DNA of 64,000 nt from an uncultured Polaribacter sp. (GTDB lineage: Bacteria; Bacteroidota; Bacteroidia; Flavobacteriales; Flavobacteriaceae), in NCBI RefSeq assembly GCF_947497695.1, contig NZ_CANMHM010000002.1:186001-250000 (forward strand), read 5' to 3'. Below, one piece after another: positions 1-11,442 of the stretch (position 1 is its first letter; each line of letters opens with the position of its first letter). A program made the translations under genes and the position numbers. A model generated the notes under the pieces. That model was not told the origin of the DNA. It searched no databases and worked only from the letters and a program-made list of their open reading frames with translations.

Positions 1-151
1 AGTATTTCTAATGCTATAAATATACCTTCAGTTTCGATGGTAATTTTATTTGAAGTATAATTTAGAGAAACATTAAACTGAAAATTTTCTAAAAGTTCAC
101 TGCTATTTTTTTGAACATTACAATCAACTAAAAATTATGGTATTATAAAAA
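1..151. other. Left edge, no supportable gene
   Basis: Short stretches are open on both strands. A plus-strand frame ends at a TAA at 58-60. A minus-strand frame stays open from about 137 to the edge but has no ATG, GTG or TTG start. Neither gives a recognisable protein. It may be the tail of a gene beyond the window or spacer downstream of katG. Confidence 0.3.
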
Positions 152-175
152 AAGAGGCTTTTAAAAAAGCCTCTT
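152..175 (-). terminator. Terminator behind katG
   Basis: Inverted repeat AAGAGGCTT / AAGCCTCTT with a 6-nt loop. Read on the minus strand it is followed by a run of T (forward A-run at 147-153), the form of an intrinsic terminator. It lies about 20 nt after the katG stop codon. Confidence 0.85.
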
Positions 176-197
176 ATCATAATTAAAAATATGTTGT

Positions 198-2399
<2,202 letters not shown>

Positions 2400-2407
2400 T
2401 TATTTCC

Positions 2408-2415
2408 CAAAGTTA
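2408..2415 (-). promoter_or_regulatory. katG -7 promoter box
   Basis: Minus-strand TAACTTTG fits the Bacteroidota sigma-70 -7 consensus TAnnTTTG and lies 30 nt before the katG ATG. No clear TTG/TTTG -33 element is visible, so the promoter may need an activator. Confidence 0.55.
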
Positions 2416-2553
2416 AACAATTATTTTAATAACTAATTATTTTATAATTGGTAGTCTCTAATTAAATATAGATAAAAACTATTTTAAAGAAATAAGTATA
2501 GTTATTTCAAATAATAAAGACTGTTATTTATGAATATAAAGAGTAATTTATAT

Positions 2554-2561
2554 TATTTTTG
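2554..2561 (+). promoter_or_regulatory. -7 promoter box for the DUF1826-like gene
   Basis: TATTTTTG matches TAnnTTTG and lies 48 nt before the ATG at 2610. No convincing -33 element. Confidence 0.5.
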
Positions 2562-2609
2562 AAAAAACTAACAACGATATTTTAATGGTTAGTTTAAAAC
2601 ATTTATTTA

Positions 2610-3305
2610 ATGAATGATTTTATAAAGAGTCACCCTCAAGTACAAAGTTTCAAAAATTTTGAAGAACTAATTTCCACACCTTTTAGAGGAGATGTTAATG
2701 CAATGTGTTTTCAACGCAAATTAATTGGTGATTTTTCTGAAATTATAAAAAAAATAGTTGTTGATGAAAATATAAAAGTAGTACTTCCAGAAGAACTTCT
2801 TAAACTTCAACTAAGTAAAGAGGGTATATTAGCCCGTAAAATTCTTTTAAATGATTTAAAAGTTTTAAAAAAACATGGAGCATTGCCAACATTAAATATT
2901 ATTAAATGTTATGAAAAAGATGATGTATTTCCGTTTTTACCCACAGATGTTTATTCATTTCATGTAGATAGATCTCCAATACCAACTGCTACTTTTTTAT
3001 GCACGTATTATGGAGCATCGAGTGATATTTTGCCAAACGACCAAGCCACACAAAAAATATTAATACCTGAAATAAGAGCAGAACTAAAAAAACTATATGG
3101 TCCTAAAGAAGGTTTTGAAGAGTTTTTAAGTGACTATTTTTTTGATTTACATTATCAACCAAAACCACAAGCTAAACCCATTAGCTTGGGTATTGGCAAC
3201 TTATGGAAATTAGCTGTTGATCATCCTGAAAGTAAAGTTTTACCTTGTTTGCATAGAGCACCAAAAGAAAAGAAGGGCGAATACAGATTATTATTGATCT
3301 GTTAA
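2610..3305 (+). CDS. DUF1826-like protein
   Basis: 231 aa, no signal peptide or membrane segment. It resembles DUF1826 proteins. An NAMCFQR stretch lies near residues 30-36. H118 and D120 sit in FHVDRSP, followed by FLCTYYG (129-135). H215 is in LHRAP, followed by a hydrophobic end. The spaced HxD...H arrangement recalls the metal ligands of cupin or 2-oxoglutarate oxygenase folds, but this is inference; no activity is established to my knowledge. It is transcribed divergently from katG with its own promoter box and converges on rsmG with an 8-nt gap. I recognise only the family resemblance. Confidence 0.65.
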   Translation: MNDFIKSHPQVQSFKNFEELISTPFRGDVNAMCFQRKLIGDFSEIIKKIVVDENIKVVLPEELLKLQLSKEGILARKILLNDLKVLKKHGALPTLNIIKCYEKDDVFPFLPTDVYSFHVDRSPIPTATFLCTYYGASSDILPNDQATQKILIPEIRAELKKLYGPKEGFEEFLSDYFFDLHYQPKPQAKPISLGIGNLWKLAVDHPESKVLPCLHRAPKEKKGEYRLLLIC

Positions 3306-3313
3306 CTTAATAA

Positions 3314-3943
3314 CTATCCTTTAAACTTCATCCCTAAATGAACTACTTTCTTAGTTTCGTAAAAATCTTCTTCAAAATAATCTGGCAAATCATAAATAGT
3401 AGCAGAAGTATATAATTTTAACTCTTCTTTTAAATCACCACCTTTAAGATAAAGAATTCCGTTTTTTAAATCATGGTTTTGTTTTTTTGCAATCCTACCT
3501 TTAGTCCAGCCTACAAAAGTTTCCATTTGTGCAACAGCTCTACTTACAATAAAATCATAAGTGTCTTTTACCTCTTCTACTCTACCATTGGTTGTTTTTA
3601 CGTTTTCTAAGCCTAAACCTTGTACAACTTCATTAACAACCTTTATCTTTTTTCCTATTGAGTCTACTAAATGAAATTGTGTTTCTGGAAATAAAATTGC
3701 TAGAGGAATTCCTGGAAAACCTCCTCCTGTACCAACATCCATTACTTTAGACCCTGACTTAAATTGTATTACTTTTGCAATTGCTAAAGAATGTAAAACA
3801 TGACGTAAGTACAATTCATCTATGTCTTTTCTAGAAACAACGTTAATTTTTAAATTCCAATCCTCATAAAGTTCTTGTAATTTAGAAAATTGTGCTATTT
3901 GTGTTACTGATAAATCTTTAAAATACTTGTGTATAATGTCCAT
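3314..3943 (-). CDS. rsmG: 16S rRNA (guanine527-N7)-methyltransferase RsmG
   Basis: SAM-dependent methyltransferase of the RsmG/GidB family (209 aa, typical length), which modifies G527 in the 530 loop of 16S rRNA. The SAM-binding motif VGTGGGFPGIPLAIL follows an N-terminal helical region with VSRKDIDELYLRHVLHS, a family signature. The downstream IVSRAVA segment is also typical. Cytoplasmic. Single gene with its own promoter box at 3961-3968. In other bacteria, loss of rsmG gives low-level streptomycin resistance. Confidence 0.96.
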   Translation of the reverse strand: MDIIHKYFKDLSVTQIAQFSKLQELYEDWNLKINVVSRKDIDELYLRHVLHSLAIAKVIQFKSGSKVMDVGTGGGFPGIPLAILFPETQFHLVDSIGKKIKVVNEVVQGLGLENVKTTNGRVEEVKDTYDFIVSRAVAQMETFVGWTKGRIAKKQNHDLKNGILYLKGGDLKEELKLYTSATIYDLPDYFEEDFYETKKVVHLGMKFKG

Positions 3944-3960
3944 AGATAAAATATATTTTG

Positions 3961-3968
3961 CAAAAATA
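3961..3968 (-). promoter_or_regulatory. rsmG -7 promoter box
   Basis: Minus-strand TATTTTTG (TAnnTTTG consensus), 17 nt before the ATG. A minus-strand TTG at 3991-3993 with a 22-nt spacer is a plausible -33 element. Confidence 0.6.
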
Positions 3969-4035
3969 GTTATTGTTAATTAACAATTAGCAACAAAAAG
4001 TTACGTTTATCTATAAAAAGCAAACTCAAATAGAT

Positions 4036-4043
4036 TATTTTTG
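4036..4043 (+). promoter_or_regulatory. Desaturase -7 promoter box
   Basis: TATTTTTG, 22 nt before the ATG at 4066. The divergent rsmG promoter lies about 70 nt to the left. Confidence 0.6.
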
Positions 4044-4065
4044 TAAAATAAAAGAAACAGACTGA

Positions 4066-5157
4066 ATGAAAACGATCAACTTTTCTAGAATAGATAAAGC
4101 AAAATTTTTTAGAACTTTAAATAAAAGAGTAAACACCTATTTTAAAGAAAATAACATAAAAAGAACAGGAAACTGGAAATTGTATACCAAAGCAATTATT
4201 ATGTTTTCTTTATTTTTAATTCCGTTTATTTTAATATTGACTGTAACAATGCCTCAATGGGTAATGATTTTGTTAATGGTTGTTACAGGAATAGGAATGG
4301 CAGGAGTTGGCATGAATGTAATGCATGATGCAAACCACGATTCTTTTTCTAAAAGAAAATGGGTAAACAAACTCATGGGAAGCAGTATTTATATTTTAGC
4401 AGGTAATGTATATAACTGGAAAGTACAGCACAATGTTTTACACCATACATTTACCAATGTGGAAGGACATGATGAAGATATTGATGCAGGAAGAATTATT
4501 CGTTTCTCACAACATTCTAACTGGCTACCAATTCACAAAATCCAAAAATATTATTCTATCTTTTTATATGGATTATTAACGATTAACTGGGCAATTACTA
4601 CAGATGTTAAACAAATGCATCGTTATTTAAAACGCAAATTATCTTATGGTGATTTTCCAAACCCAACAACAGAATGGACCAAGTTAGTCATTTCTAAAAT
4701 TGCTTATTATGCCCTTTGGATTGCCTTGCCTTTATTAGTTTTAGACGTTGCTTGGTGGAAGGTAATTCTTGGTTTTTTTGTAATGCATTATACTGCTGGT
4801 ATGATTTTAAGTTTGGTTTTTCAATTAGCACATATTGTACCAAACACAAAAATGCCACTACCAGATAAAGATGGTAATTTAGAGCATACTTGGGCAGTAC
4901 ACCAATTATATACAACTTCTAATTTTGCACCTACTAACTGGTTGGTAAATTTTTATACAGGTGGTTTAAACCATCAAGTAGAACATCATATTTTTCCACA
5001 TATTTCTCATGTTCATTATAATAAATTAGCTAAAATTGTAAAAGCAACTGCCAAAGAATTTAACTTGCCTTATAATGAATACGAAACAATGCGTACTGCA
5101 ATTGTAGAACATTTTAGACATTTAGGTGTTTTAGGTAAAAACCCAGAAATAGCATAA
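4066..5157 (+). CDS. Membrane fatty acid desaturase (linoleoyl-CoA/acyl-lipid type)
   Basis: Integral membrane di-iron desaturase that introduces double bonds into acyl chains. All three histidine boxes are present: HDANH (87-91), HNVLHH (122-127) and HQVEHH (303-308). The third box begins with Q in HQVEHH, as in front-end desaturases, but no cytochrome b5 domain is fused. Hydrophobic segments lie near residues 43-61, 65-85, 162-178, 211-228 and 233-255. At 363 aa it matches the usual bacterial length. The aspartate aminotransferase gene follows after 29 nt, so they may be co-transcribed. A role in membrane fluidity fits a cold marine lifestyle but is inference. Confidence 0.93.
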   Translation: MKTINFSRIDKAKFFRTLNKRVNTYFKENNIKRTGNWKLYTKAIIMFSLFLIPFILILTVTMPQWVMILLMVVTGIGMAGVGMNVMHDANHDSFSKRKWVNKLMGSSIYILAGNVYNWKVQHNVLHHTFTNVEGHDEDIDAGRIIRFSQHSNWLPIHKIQKYYSIFLYGLLTINWAITTDVKQMHRYLKRKLSYGDFPNPTTEWTKLVISKIAYYALWIALPLLVLDVAWWKVILGFFVMHYTAGMILSLVFQLAHIVPNTKMPLPDKDGNLEHTWAVHQLYTTSNFAPTNWLVNFYTGGLNHQVEHHIFPHISHVHYNKLAKIVKATAKEFNLPYNEYETMRTAIVEHFRHLGVLGKNPEIA

Positions 5158-5186
5158 ATAAATACACAACAATAATTAATATTAAA

Positions 5187-6374
5187 ATGAAAAATCCATT
5201 ATCGGACAGAATTACAAGTTTACCAGCTTCTGCAACATTAGCAATGGCTGCAAAAGCAAGAGAACTAAAATTAGCAGGTAAAGATATTATTGGTTTAAGT
5301 TTAGGAGAACCAGACTTTAATACTCCAGATTTTATTAAACAAGCTGCTATAGATGCTGTTAACCAAGATTACAATGCATATACACCAGTAGATGGTTATT
5401 TAGAATTAAAAGAGGCTATTTGCACCAAATTTAAAAGAGACAATAACATAACCTATACACCAAACCAGGTTGTAGTTTCTACAGGTGCAAAACAATCTAT
5501 TGCCAATATAATGCAAGTACTACTAAATCCTGGAGATGAAGTATTATTGCCTTGTCCTTATTGGGTTAGTTATTCTGCAATTGCAACTTTATGTGAAGCA
5601 AAATCTGTAGAAATTAGATCTTCAATAGAAGCTAATTTTAAAATTACACCTGCTCAATTAGAAGCAGCGATTACACCAAAAACTAAATTAATTTTATTCA
5701 ACTCACCAAATAACCCAAGTGGTGTTATGTATAGTGAGCAAGAATATAGAGCTTTGGCAGCTGTTTTAGAAAAACATCCAAACATTTTTATTATGTCTGA
5801 TGAAATCTATGAACACATCAATTACGATGCAAAACCATTTAGTTTTGCTGCTATTGAAAGTATGTATGATAGAACTATAACTGTAAATGGTTTGGCAAAA
5901 GCTTTTGCTATGACTGGTTGGAGAATTGGATATATTGGAGCAGCAGAATGGATTGCAAAAGCATGTACAAAACTACAAGGTCAAATTACTTCTGGTACAA
6001 ACTGTATTGCACAAAGAGCAGCAATTACTGCAGTTTTAGCACCTGTTACCAAAATACAATATATGGTAGACGAGTTTAAAACTCGTAGAGGAATTATTAT
6101 AGATCTTTTAAGAGAAATAGATGGCTTTAATGTAAATGTACCTGAAGGTGCTTTTTATGTTTTTCCTGATGTTTCTGCATTTTTTGGTAAAACCATACAT
6201 GGTATTAAAATAGAAAACGCAAGTGATTTTGCTTTATTTATTTTAGAAAAAGCAAATGTAGCTACTGTTACTGGAGATGCTTTTGGAGCCCCAGATTGTA
6301 TTAGAATTTCTTATGCAGCCTCTGAATTACAAATTAGAGAAGCAATCAAAAGAATTAAAGAAGCTTTAAGCTAA
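5187..6374 (+). CDS. Class I pyridoxal-phosphate aspartate aminotransferase
   Basis: 395-aa fold-type I aminotransferase of the aspartate/aromatic subgroup, interconverting aspartate and oxaloacetate through PLP. Visible landmarks are the N-terminal GEPDFNTP substrate loop (40-47), N175 in NNPSGV, D205 and Y208 in SDEIYEH, the Schiff-base K238 in NGLAKAFAMTGWRIGY with R246 binding the phosphate, and the C-terminal RISYA arginine that binds the substrate carboxylate. Cytoplasmic. It follows the desaturase after 29 nt and ends at a good terminator. It could also act on prephenate or other amino acids; the sequence alone does not settle substrate preference. Confidence 0.93.
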   Translation: MKNPLSDRITSLPASATLAMAAKARELKLAGKDIIGLSLGEPDFNTPDFIKQAAIDAVNQDYNAYTPVDGYLELKEAICTKFKRDNNITYTPNQVVVSTGAKQSIANIMQVLLNPGDEVLLPCPYWVSYSAIATLCEAKSVEIRSSIEANFKITPAQLEAAITPKTKLILFNSPNNPSGVMYSEQEYRALAAVLEKHPNIFIMSDEIYEHINYDAKPFSFAAIESMYDRTITVNGLAKAFAMTGWRIGYIGAAEWIAKACTKLQGQITSGTNCIAQRAAITAVLAPVTKIQYMVDEFKTRRGIIIDLLREIDGFNVNVPEGAFYVFPDVSAFFGKTIHGIKIENASDFALFILEKANVATVTGDAFGAPDCIRISYAASELQIREAIKRIKEALS

Positions 6375-6396
6375 ACTTTAAAAAGTATATATTTTT

Positions 6397-6428
6397 AAAA
6401 TCCATCTTTTTTAGATGGATTTTTTTTG
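6397..6428 (+). terminator. Terminator behind the aminotransferase gene
   Basis: Inverted repeat AAAATCCATCT / AGATGGATTTT followed by a T-run, 22 nt after the stop codon. A standard intrinsic terminator for plus-strand transcripts. Confidence 0.85.
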
Positions 6429-6431
6429 TTT

Positions 6432-6591
6432 GGGCGTGTTTTTGAAAAAACAAAAACCGCGCTTTCAACTATATCTTTTTTAGTCTTAATTTAGTTACTC
6501 TTACATACTTATATTTTAAATTATTTAATATTTAACAAAGCAACTAAAACTTTAAAACCTAAAAAAAGGATGCCGTTTCTATCGCTCACGC
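6432..6591. repeat. Candidate intergenic structured element (GGGCGTG...CTCACGC)
   Basis: Between the two terminators in the 306-nt gap 6375-6680 is a stretch with unusual local GC. It opens with GGGCGTG (6432-6438), contains AAAAACCGCGCTTTC (6462-6476) and a TATATCTTTT motif, and closes with AAAAAAGGATGCCG (6561-6574) and CTCACGC (6585-6591). The opening GCGTG can pair with the closing CACGC. I recall similar blocks as intergenic repeats in other flavobacteria, but no second copy is in this window. Function unknown. Confidence 0.45.
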
Positions 6592-6625
6592 AAACTAACT
6601 TTATAACCTATAGCTCTATAAAAAA

Positions 6626-6659
6626 TAATACCCCATAAATGTATTTTTATGAGGTATTA
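6626..6659 (-). terminator. Terminator behind the T9SS protein gene
   Basis: 14-bp inverted repeat (6626-6639 with 6646-6659, one G-U type mismatch). On the minus strand it is followed by a T-rich run. It lies 22 nt beyond the stop codon at 6681. Confidence 0.8.
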
Positions 6660-6680
6660 TGATAAAAATAAAAAACTAAA

Positions 6681-9323
6681 TTAATTAACAATCATTTTTA
6701 GGGTTTTATAATTTCTAAAATCATTTCTAATTTTTACAAAATAAATACCTGATTTTAAACCTTCTCTTTGAATAGAAATTCTGTTATTTCCTATCACCGT
6801 ATTTTCTACTGTTTTTCTTACCAAAGAACCTGTTAAGTTGTATACTTCTATTTTGGTACTTGTATTTGTTTCTGCATAAAAACTTAACTCAGAGTTATCA
6901 ACCAAAGGATTTGGCATTAATAAAACCTCATTTTCTGCAACAATCTCCGTTTCAACACCTAAAACTTGTTGAGTAAACACAATATTTTTTAGATTCATTT
7001 CTTTTTCAACAACAGTAGTTCCATCAGAAGCCATTGTAAAAACAATATTTACAGCATCGCTCAAATCTATTTCATTACCAGTTTTAGAAACAAAATGAGA
7101 TAAGGGAATTGCATAATGACTTTTTGTTTCATTTAACTTTATAGTGGTTCTAAATTGGTTGCTCCAATTTTCAATACCTTCTTTTACAATTGTTATTTCA
7201 AGATCTCCTGTTCCATTTGCATCAAGTTCAAAAGCACCAAATTCAGATAAATCTACAGATGTAAACCTTGGTGTAAATGATCTAAAAGCAGATACATACT
7301 CACTTGTAGTAGATTTTAAATAAATATTTCTTTCTACTCTATAGCCACTTCCTGTATATATGTTATTATTCTGAGATATTTCAAACTCAGTAACGGTGGT
7401 TCCAGTAGCAGAATCATCATGACCCCAAACTCCATCAGACATAAATAAATCATCTGGTGTTAAATTGTATTCGTTTTCAATTCTAAAACCAATATCAAAA
7501 ATATTACCCGTTTCTATTACTAAAGTCTCAAGGTAAGTCCCTTTTAATGCAATTGTTTCATTAAAATACTCTGTATTAGAACTCTCTGTTCTTTTAAATC
7601 CAGCATCAATTACAACACTATTACTTCTTCTTACATTAACTAACTCTAACTCTAAGGCTCCATTAACATATTTCCCTTTTTTAACAAATACAGGTGGTGG
7701 TGTAGAAGTAGCATAATCTGCTATAGGTCTTTGAATTTCAAATAAAGTTAACGCTTCTTGCCCTAGTTTTAATAGATCATCTACAGTGTTTGCCCATATT
7801 TGAAAGTTGTAATAAGTTGCACCTGCCTCATATTTATCAATATTCCAATGACTGTCTATTTCAAAATTTACACCATCATTTATCAATCTTCCAGAAAAAC
7901 TTAAAACAAATTCTTTAGAACCATTACTGTTTTTTATGATTGACTTAATAAATTTTACACCTTCTTCACTTTCTTCTCCTTCTTCAACATCCTCTTGAAA
8001 CAATTCTATAGTAGATACAGATAATAATTCTGCACCTAATAATCGATCACAGATAAATTTAGTATGCTCATAAACTCCGTTTTCTGTTTTTGTTGCCAAA
8101 ACTACTGCAACTGTTTCCCCATCTTTAATATAATCTACAGAGTAAAGATCAGTAGCATTTGTTATAGCTATTAAATCTGATGGAGAAGATTCTACTGTTG
8201 TAGTACCTGGAATTACATCTAAAGGAATTAAATCTTTTAATCCAAATGTAGATGATGAAGTATTAGACCTTCTGTAAGTTTTTGTTTTTTTGACACTTTT
8301 AGCTTTTAATTTATTAAACTTATAGTTTCTTTTTTTTCTTAAGTAATTTCTTTTATTGATTTGCTGAGAAAGACGATCATTACTCTCTAAACCCCCATCG
8401 TTTCCACTTGATACTTCAGGTGAAATAACAGGGCAAGCTGATATACCAGAACAAGCTGGGTCATCACAATCTACCAATCCATCTCCATCATCATCAATGC
8501 CATTAGCACAATCTTCTTGAGGTACTGGAGCTGTAGGACATCTAGCTCCATCATTAGAACTACTAGATGGACCATAAGCAAAAAGGTTTGAGTTCATTTG
8601 ATTACCCAATTCTAAATCTTGTACATTTTGAATAACATATACTGTTCCTGTTTGGTTTGCAGAGACATAAAAACGACCAGAAACATCAAAATAAACTGCT
8701 CCATAAGTATAATTTAAACCTGATAAGATTGGCACTTCACCTAAATCAATTACCTTACTTGTTGTTGCATTAATTCTATATAAATGATTTGTATTTTTTT
8801 CTACTGCATATAAATGACCATCTACTGCATTGAATGCCCAATCATGAATAGAAATACTTTTTGAAAGCACCTCTTTATTTATAAACTTTGCGTAATTTTC
8901 AGATTCCGGATTTAAATCTATTTTATAATAATCTGTTCCTCCTCCTTTTAAATAATAAATTCCATTGTTACTAACATCACCTACATATCTATTAGAACTT
9001 GGCAACTCATCAATATAAAAACTTTTTACATTAAAATTTTTACCTATTCTAACAATAGTTTTAGCGGGGCTAGTTACAGAGCCCCAAATATATCCATCTG
9101 CAGGATTATAACCTACAGCATTAACGCTACCTGATGTTACATCTTCTTTTACCAAATAAGAACTTCCTGATGCTAGGTCTAATGCATAAATATCATTTCT
9201 TTGAAATAAATATGCATTATAGTCACAATTAAATGGTTCGTTTTGTGCAGATGATAAAACCACAAAAAATATACTGAAAATAAATAAAACTCTTGTTTTT
9301 AAAAATTGTAAATGTACTGTCAT
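6681..9323 (-). CDS. Secreted protein with type IX secretion C-terminal domain
   Basis: About 880 aa. The start is placed at the ATG at 9323, because the 24 residues before it are not signal-like and overlap a -7 box at 9343-9350. MTVHLQFLKTRVLFIFSIFF then begins a clear Sec signal ending near SSAQ. The N-terminal 250 residues look like a beta-propeller of the kind found in surface proteins. A DCANGIDDDGDGLVDCDDP segment is a Ca-binding Asp-rich motif common in secreted proteins of this phylum. A very basic linker follows, then beta-rich sequence. The last ~75 residues (MPNPLVDNSELSFYA, GIYFVKI) are a TIGR04183-type sorting domain. The ligand or substrate is not recognisable. Confidence 0.85.
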   Translation of the reverse strand: MTVHLQFLKTRVLFIFSIFFVVLSSAQNEPFNCDYNAYLFQRNDIYALDLASGSSYLVKEDVTSGSVNAVGYNPADGYIWGSVTSPAKTIVRIGKNFNVKSFYIDELPSSNRYVGDVSNNGIYYLKGGGTDYYKIDLNPESENYAKFINKEVLSKSISIHDWAFNAVDGHLYAVEKNTNHLYRINATTSKVIDLGEVPILSGLNYTYGAVYFDVSGRFYVSANQTGTVYVIQNVQDLELGNQMNSNLFAYGPSSSSNDGARCPTAPVPQEDCANGIDDDGDGLVDCDDPACSGISACPVISPEVSSGNDGGLESNDRLSQQINKRNYLRKKRNYKFNKLKAKSVKKTKTYRRSNTSSSTFGLKDLIPLDVIPGTTTVESSPSDLIAITNATDLYSVDYIKDGETVAVVLATKTENGVYEHTKFICDRLLGAELLSVSTIELFQEDVEEGEESEEGVKFIKSIIKNSNGSKEFVLSFSGRLINDGVNFEIDSHWNIDKYEAGATYYNFQIWANTVDDLLKLGQEALTLFEIQRPIADYATSTPPPVFVKKGKYVNGALELELVNVRRSNSVVIDAGFKRTESSNTEYFNETIALKGTYLETLVIETGNIFDIGFRIENEYNLTPDDLFMSDGVWGHDDSATGTTVTEFEISQNNNIYTGSGYRVERNIYLKSTTSEYVSAFRSFTPRFTSVDLSEFGAFELDANGTGDLEITIVKEGIENWSNQFRTTIKLNETKSHYAIPLSHFVSKTGNEIDLSDAVNIVFTMASDGTTVVEKEMNLKNIVFTQQVLGVETEIVAENEVLLMPNPLVDNSELSFYAETNTSTKIEVYNLTGSLVRKTVENTVIGNNRISIQREGLKSGIYFVKIRNDFRNYKTLKMIVN

Positions 9324-9342
9324 TGTTTCTACTTTTTTTTTA

Positions 9343-9350
9343 CAAAAGTA
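9343..9350 (-). promoter_or_regulatory. -7 promoter box for the T9SS protein gene
   Basis: Minus-strand TACTTTTG (TAnnTTTG), 19 nt before the ATG at 9323. It lies inside the longest possible open frame and so supports the shorter start. Confidence 0.5.
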
Positions 9351-9448
9351 TACTTGTTTTAATGTAAAAAACTGCAATAACAGTTCATCAACCAAAAAGT
9401 ATAGACCAATTGTAAGCTTTAAAATGTTTAATCAAAAAAAATAAAAAA

Positions 9449-9476
9449 AAACCACATCAAATACTTGATGTGGTTT
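9449..9476 (-). terminator. Terminator behind ftsZ (end of dcw operon)
   Basis: 12-bp perfect inverted repeat AAACCACATCAA / TTGATGTGGTTT with a 4-nt ATAC loop. On the minus strand it is followed by a T-run (forward A-run 9443-9450). It lies about 30 nt after the ftsZ stop codon. Confidence 0.92.
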
Positions 9477-9504
9477 TAACTTTTAAAAATTATTTATGTA
9501 GTAA

Positions 9505-11391
9505 CTAATCTACATTATCATGTAAAAAAGAATTATTAGATTTTAGGTTGATTTCTTCAGCATCTTTTTTAATAGATGTTTTAGCGTTACTAATTGGAGC
9601 ATTTGTATCTATATTTACACCCAACCTTTTGTATGCTGGTTGACGTTCAATTTCATCTATATTTTGACTCATTTGATCGTTAAACCTATAGTTAAAACCC
9701 TTCATCTTTCTACGTCTCTCTTCTGCTCTTTTTTGAAGTTCGCTAATGGTTAAGTCTAAAGGAGATATTTCTTCACTTATTGTTTCTATTTTATCAACAT
9801 CTACTTGAGTATTTGCTGTTTTTAATTCAAAATTAATTTCTTCTTCAACCACACTTTTATGAACACTAGAAGAACTTTTACCAATTGTAGGTTTTGCATC
9901 AAACTCTTCTAAAACATAACGTTTTTCAACTTCCTTCTTTTTAAAAACAACCTCTTCTGCTTCAAAAACCTCAATTTCATTTACTTTAGATTCCTTTTCT
10001 AAATCAAAATGAATTTCTTTATTATCTTTTACTTCTTCCTTTGTAGTTAAAGGCAAATCAAACAATAAATTTTCTTGAACTTCTGCTTTAGGTTCTACTA
10101 TTTTTTCTTCTTCAGTAGCTGTAATATCTGTAATTACAAAATCTTCTTCTGTAATAGTTTCAACTTCTTCAAAAACAACAGGTATATTAGCTATTTTGTT
10201 GGTGGTTTTTACCAAATTAGCTTTTTGTGGTGTTTCTTCAACATCATCCTCTAAAGTATGAACAATTTTCTGTGTTACTTCTTTTGTTAAAGGCTCATTT
10301 AAAGTTGGTGATTTTGTAATTTTCTTCTCACCAAAATCATAAGTGGCTTTTTGATTTTCTTCTAAGGTATGAACAATTTTCTTTACTTCTGTATTGGTAA
10401 TTTCACTCTGTTGGTCTGCTGCAAAACCTGTAGCAACAATAGTTACAGCAATAGCATCTCCTAACTTTTCATCTTCTCCAACACCCATAATAATATTGGC
10501 ATCATAACCTGCTTCATCTTGTATAAAATCATTAATTTCACCTATCTCATCTAAAGTAACTTCATTACTACCAGATACAATTAACAGCAAAACATTTTTT
10601 GCTCCCGTAATTTTATTATCATTAAGTAACGGAGAATCTAATGCTTTTATAATGGCAGTTTTTGCTCTTGTAGCCCCTTCTTCTTTTGCAGAACCCATAA
10701 TGGCAGTTCCACTATTAGAAAGTACCGTTTTAGCATCATGCAAGTCAATATTTTGTTTGTAGTGATGTGTAATAACTTCTGCAATTCCACGAGAAGCAGT
10801 AGATAACACCTCATCTGCTTTAGAAAAACCTGCTTTAAAACCTAAATTTCCATAAACTTCACGAAGTTTATTATTATTAATAACAATTAAAGAATCTACA
10901 TTTTGGCGTAATTGATCGATCCCTAATTGAGCTTGTTTTGTACGTCTTCTTCCCTCAAAAGCAAAAGGCATTGTTACAATACCCACTGTTAAGATATCCA
11001 TATCTTTTGCAATTTTGGCAATAATTGGTGCAGCTCCTGTACCAGTTCCTCCACCCATTCCAGCAGTTATAAATATCATTTTTGTTTGAGTATTTAGCAT
11101 TTGCTGAATTTCTTGCATGCTTTCTTTAGCTGCTTGTGCCCCTACTTCTGGATTTGCTCCTGCACCTAGCCCTTCTGTTAAATTTGCTCCTAATTGAATT
11201 TTATTAGCAACTGGGCTGTTTTCTAAAGCTTGTGCATCTGTATTACAAATTACAAAATCTACTCCTTTAATATGTTGTGTAAACATGTGGTTTACTGCGT
11301 TGCTTCCTCCACCTCCAACTCCAATAACCTTAATTGTGTTAGATTGTGTTTTAGGCATGTCAAATGAAATGTTATCGAATTCTTTGCTCAT
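9505..11391 (-). CDS. ftsZ: Cell division protein FtsZ
   Basis: Tubulin-like GTPase that forms the cytokinetic ring. The N-terminal GTPase domain is complete: VGGGGSNAVN at 25-34 and the GGGTGTG signature at 113-119, preceded by TAGM. The T7 catalytic loop and C-terminal subdomain follow to about residue 320. The tail of about 300 residues is acidic and repetitive, with two similar KIVHTLE blocks near residues 334 and 374. Such a long linker is usual in Bacteroidota FtsZ (628 aa here) and ends in a short conserved segment. It is the last gene of the dcw operon, 51 nt after ftsA. Confidence 0.98.
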   Translation of the reverse strand: MSKEFDNISFDMPKTQSNTIKVIGVGGGGSNAVNHMFTQHIKGVDFVICNTDAQALENSPVANKIQLGANLTEGLGAGANPEVGAQAAKESMQEIQQMLNTQTKMIFITAGMGGGTGTGAAPIIAKIAKDMDILTVGIVTMPFAFEGRRRTKQAQLGIDQLRQNVDSLIVINNNKLREVYGNLGFKAGFSKADEVLSTASRGIAEVITHHYKQNIDLHDAKTVLSNSGTAIMGSAKEEGATRAKTAIIKALDSPLLNDNKITGAKNVLLLIVSGSNEVTLDEIGEINDFIQDEAGYDANIIMGVGEDEKLGDAIAVTIVATGFAADQQSEITNTEVKKIVHTLEENQKATYDFGEKKITKSPTLNEPLTKEVTQKIVHTLEDDVEETPQKANLVKTTNKIANIPVVFEEVETITEEDFVITDITATEEEKIVEPKAEVQENLLFDLPLTTKEEVKDNKEIHFDLEKESKVNEIEVFEAEEVVFKKKEVEKRYVLEEFDAKPTIGKSSSSVHKSVVEEEINFELKTANTQVDVDKIETISEEISPLDLTISELQKRAEERRRKMKGFNYRFNDQMSQNIDEIERQPAYKRLGVNIDTNAPISNAKTSIKKDAEEINLKSNNSFLHDNVD

Positions 11392-11442
11392 AATAACGTA
11401 TCTATAGTTAAACTATTTTTATTCTTTTCTTTATTCTATTTT

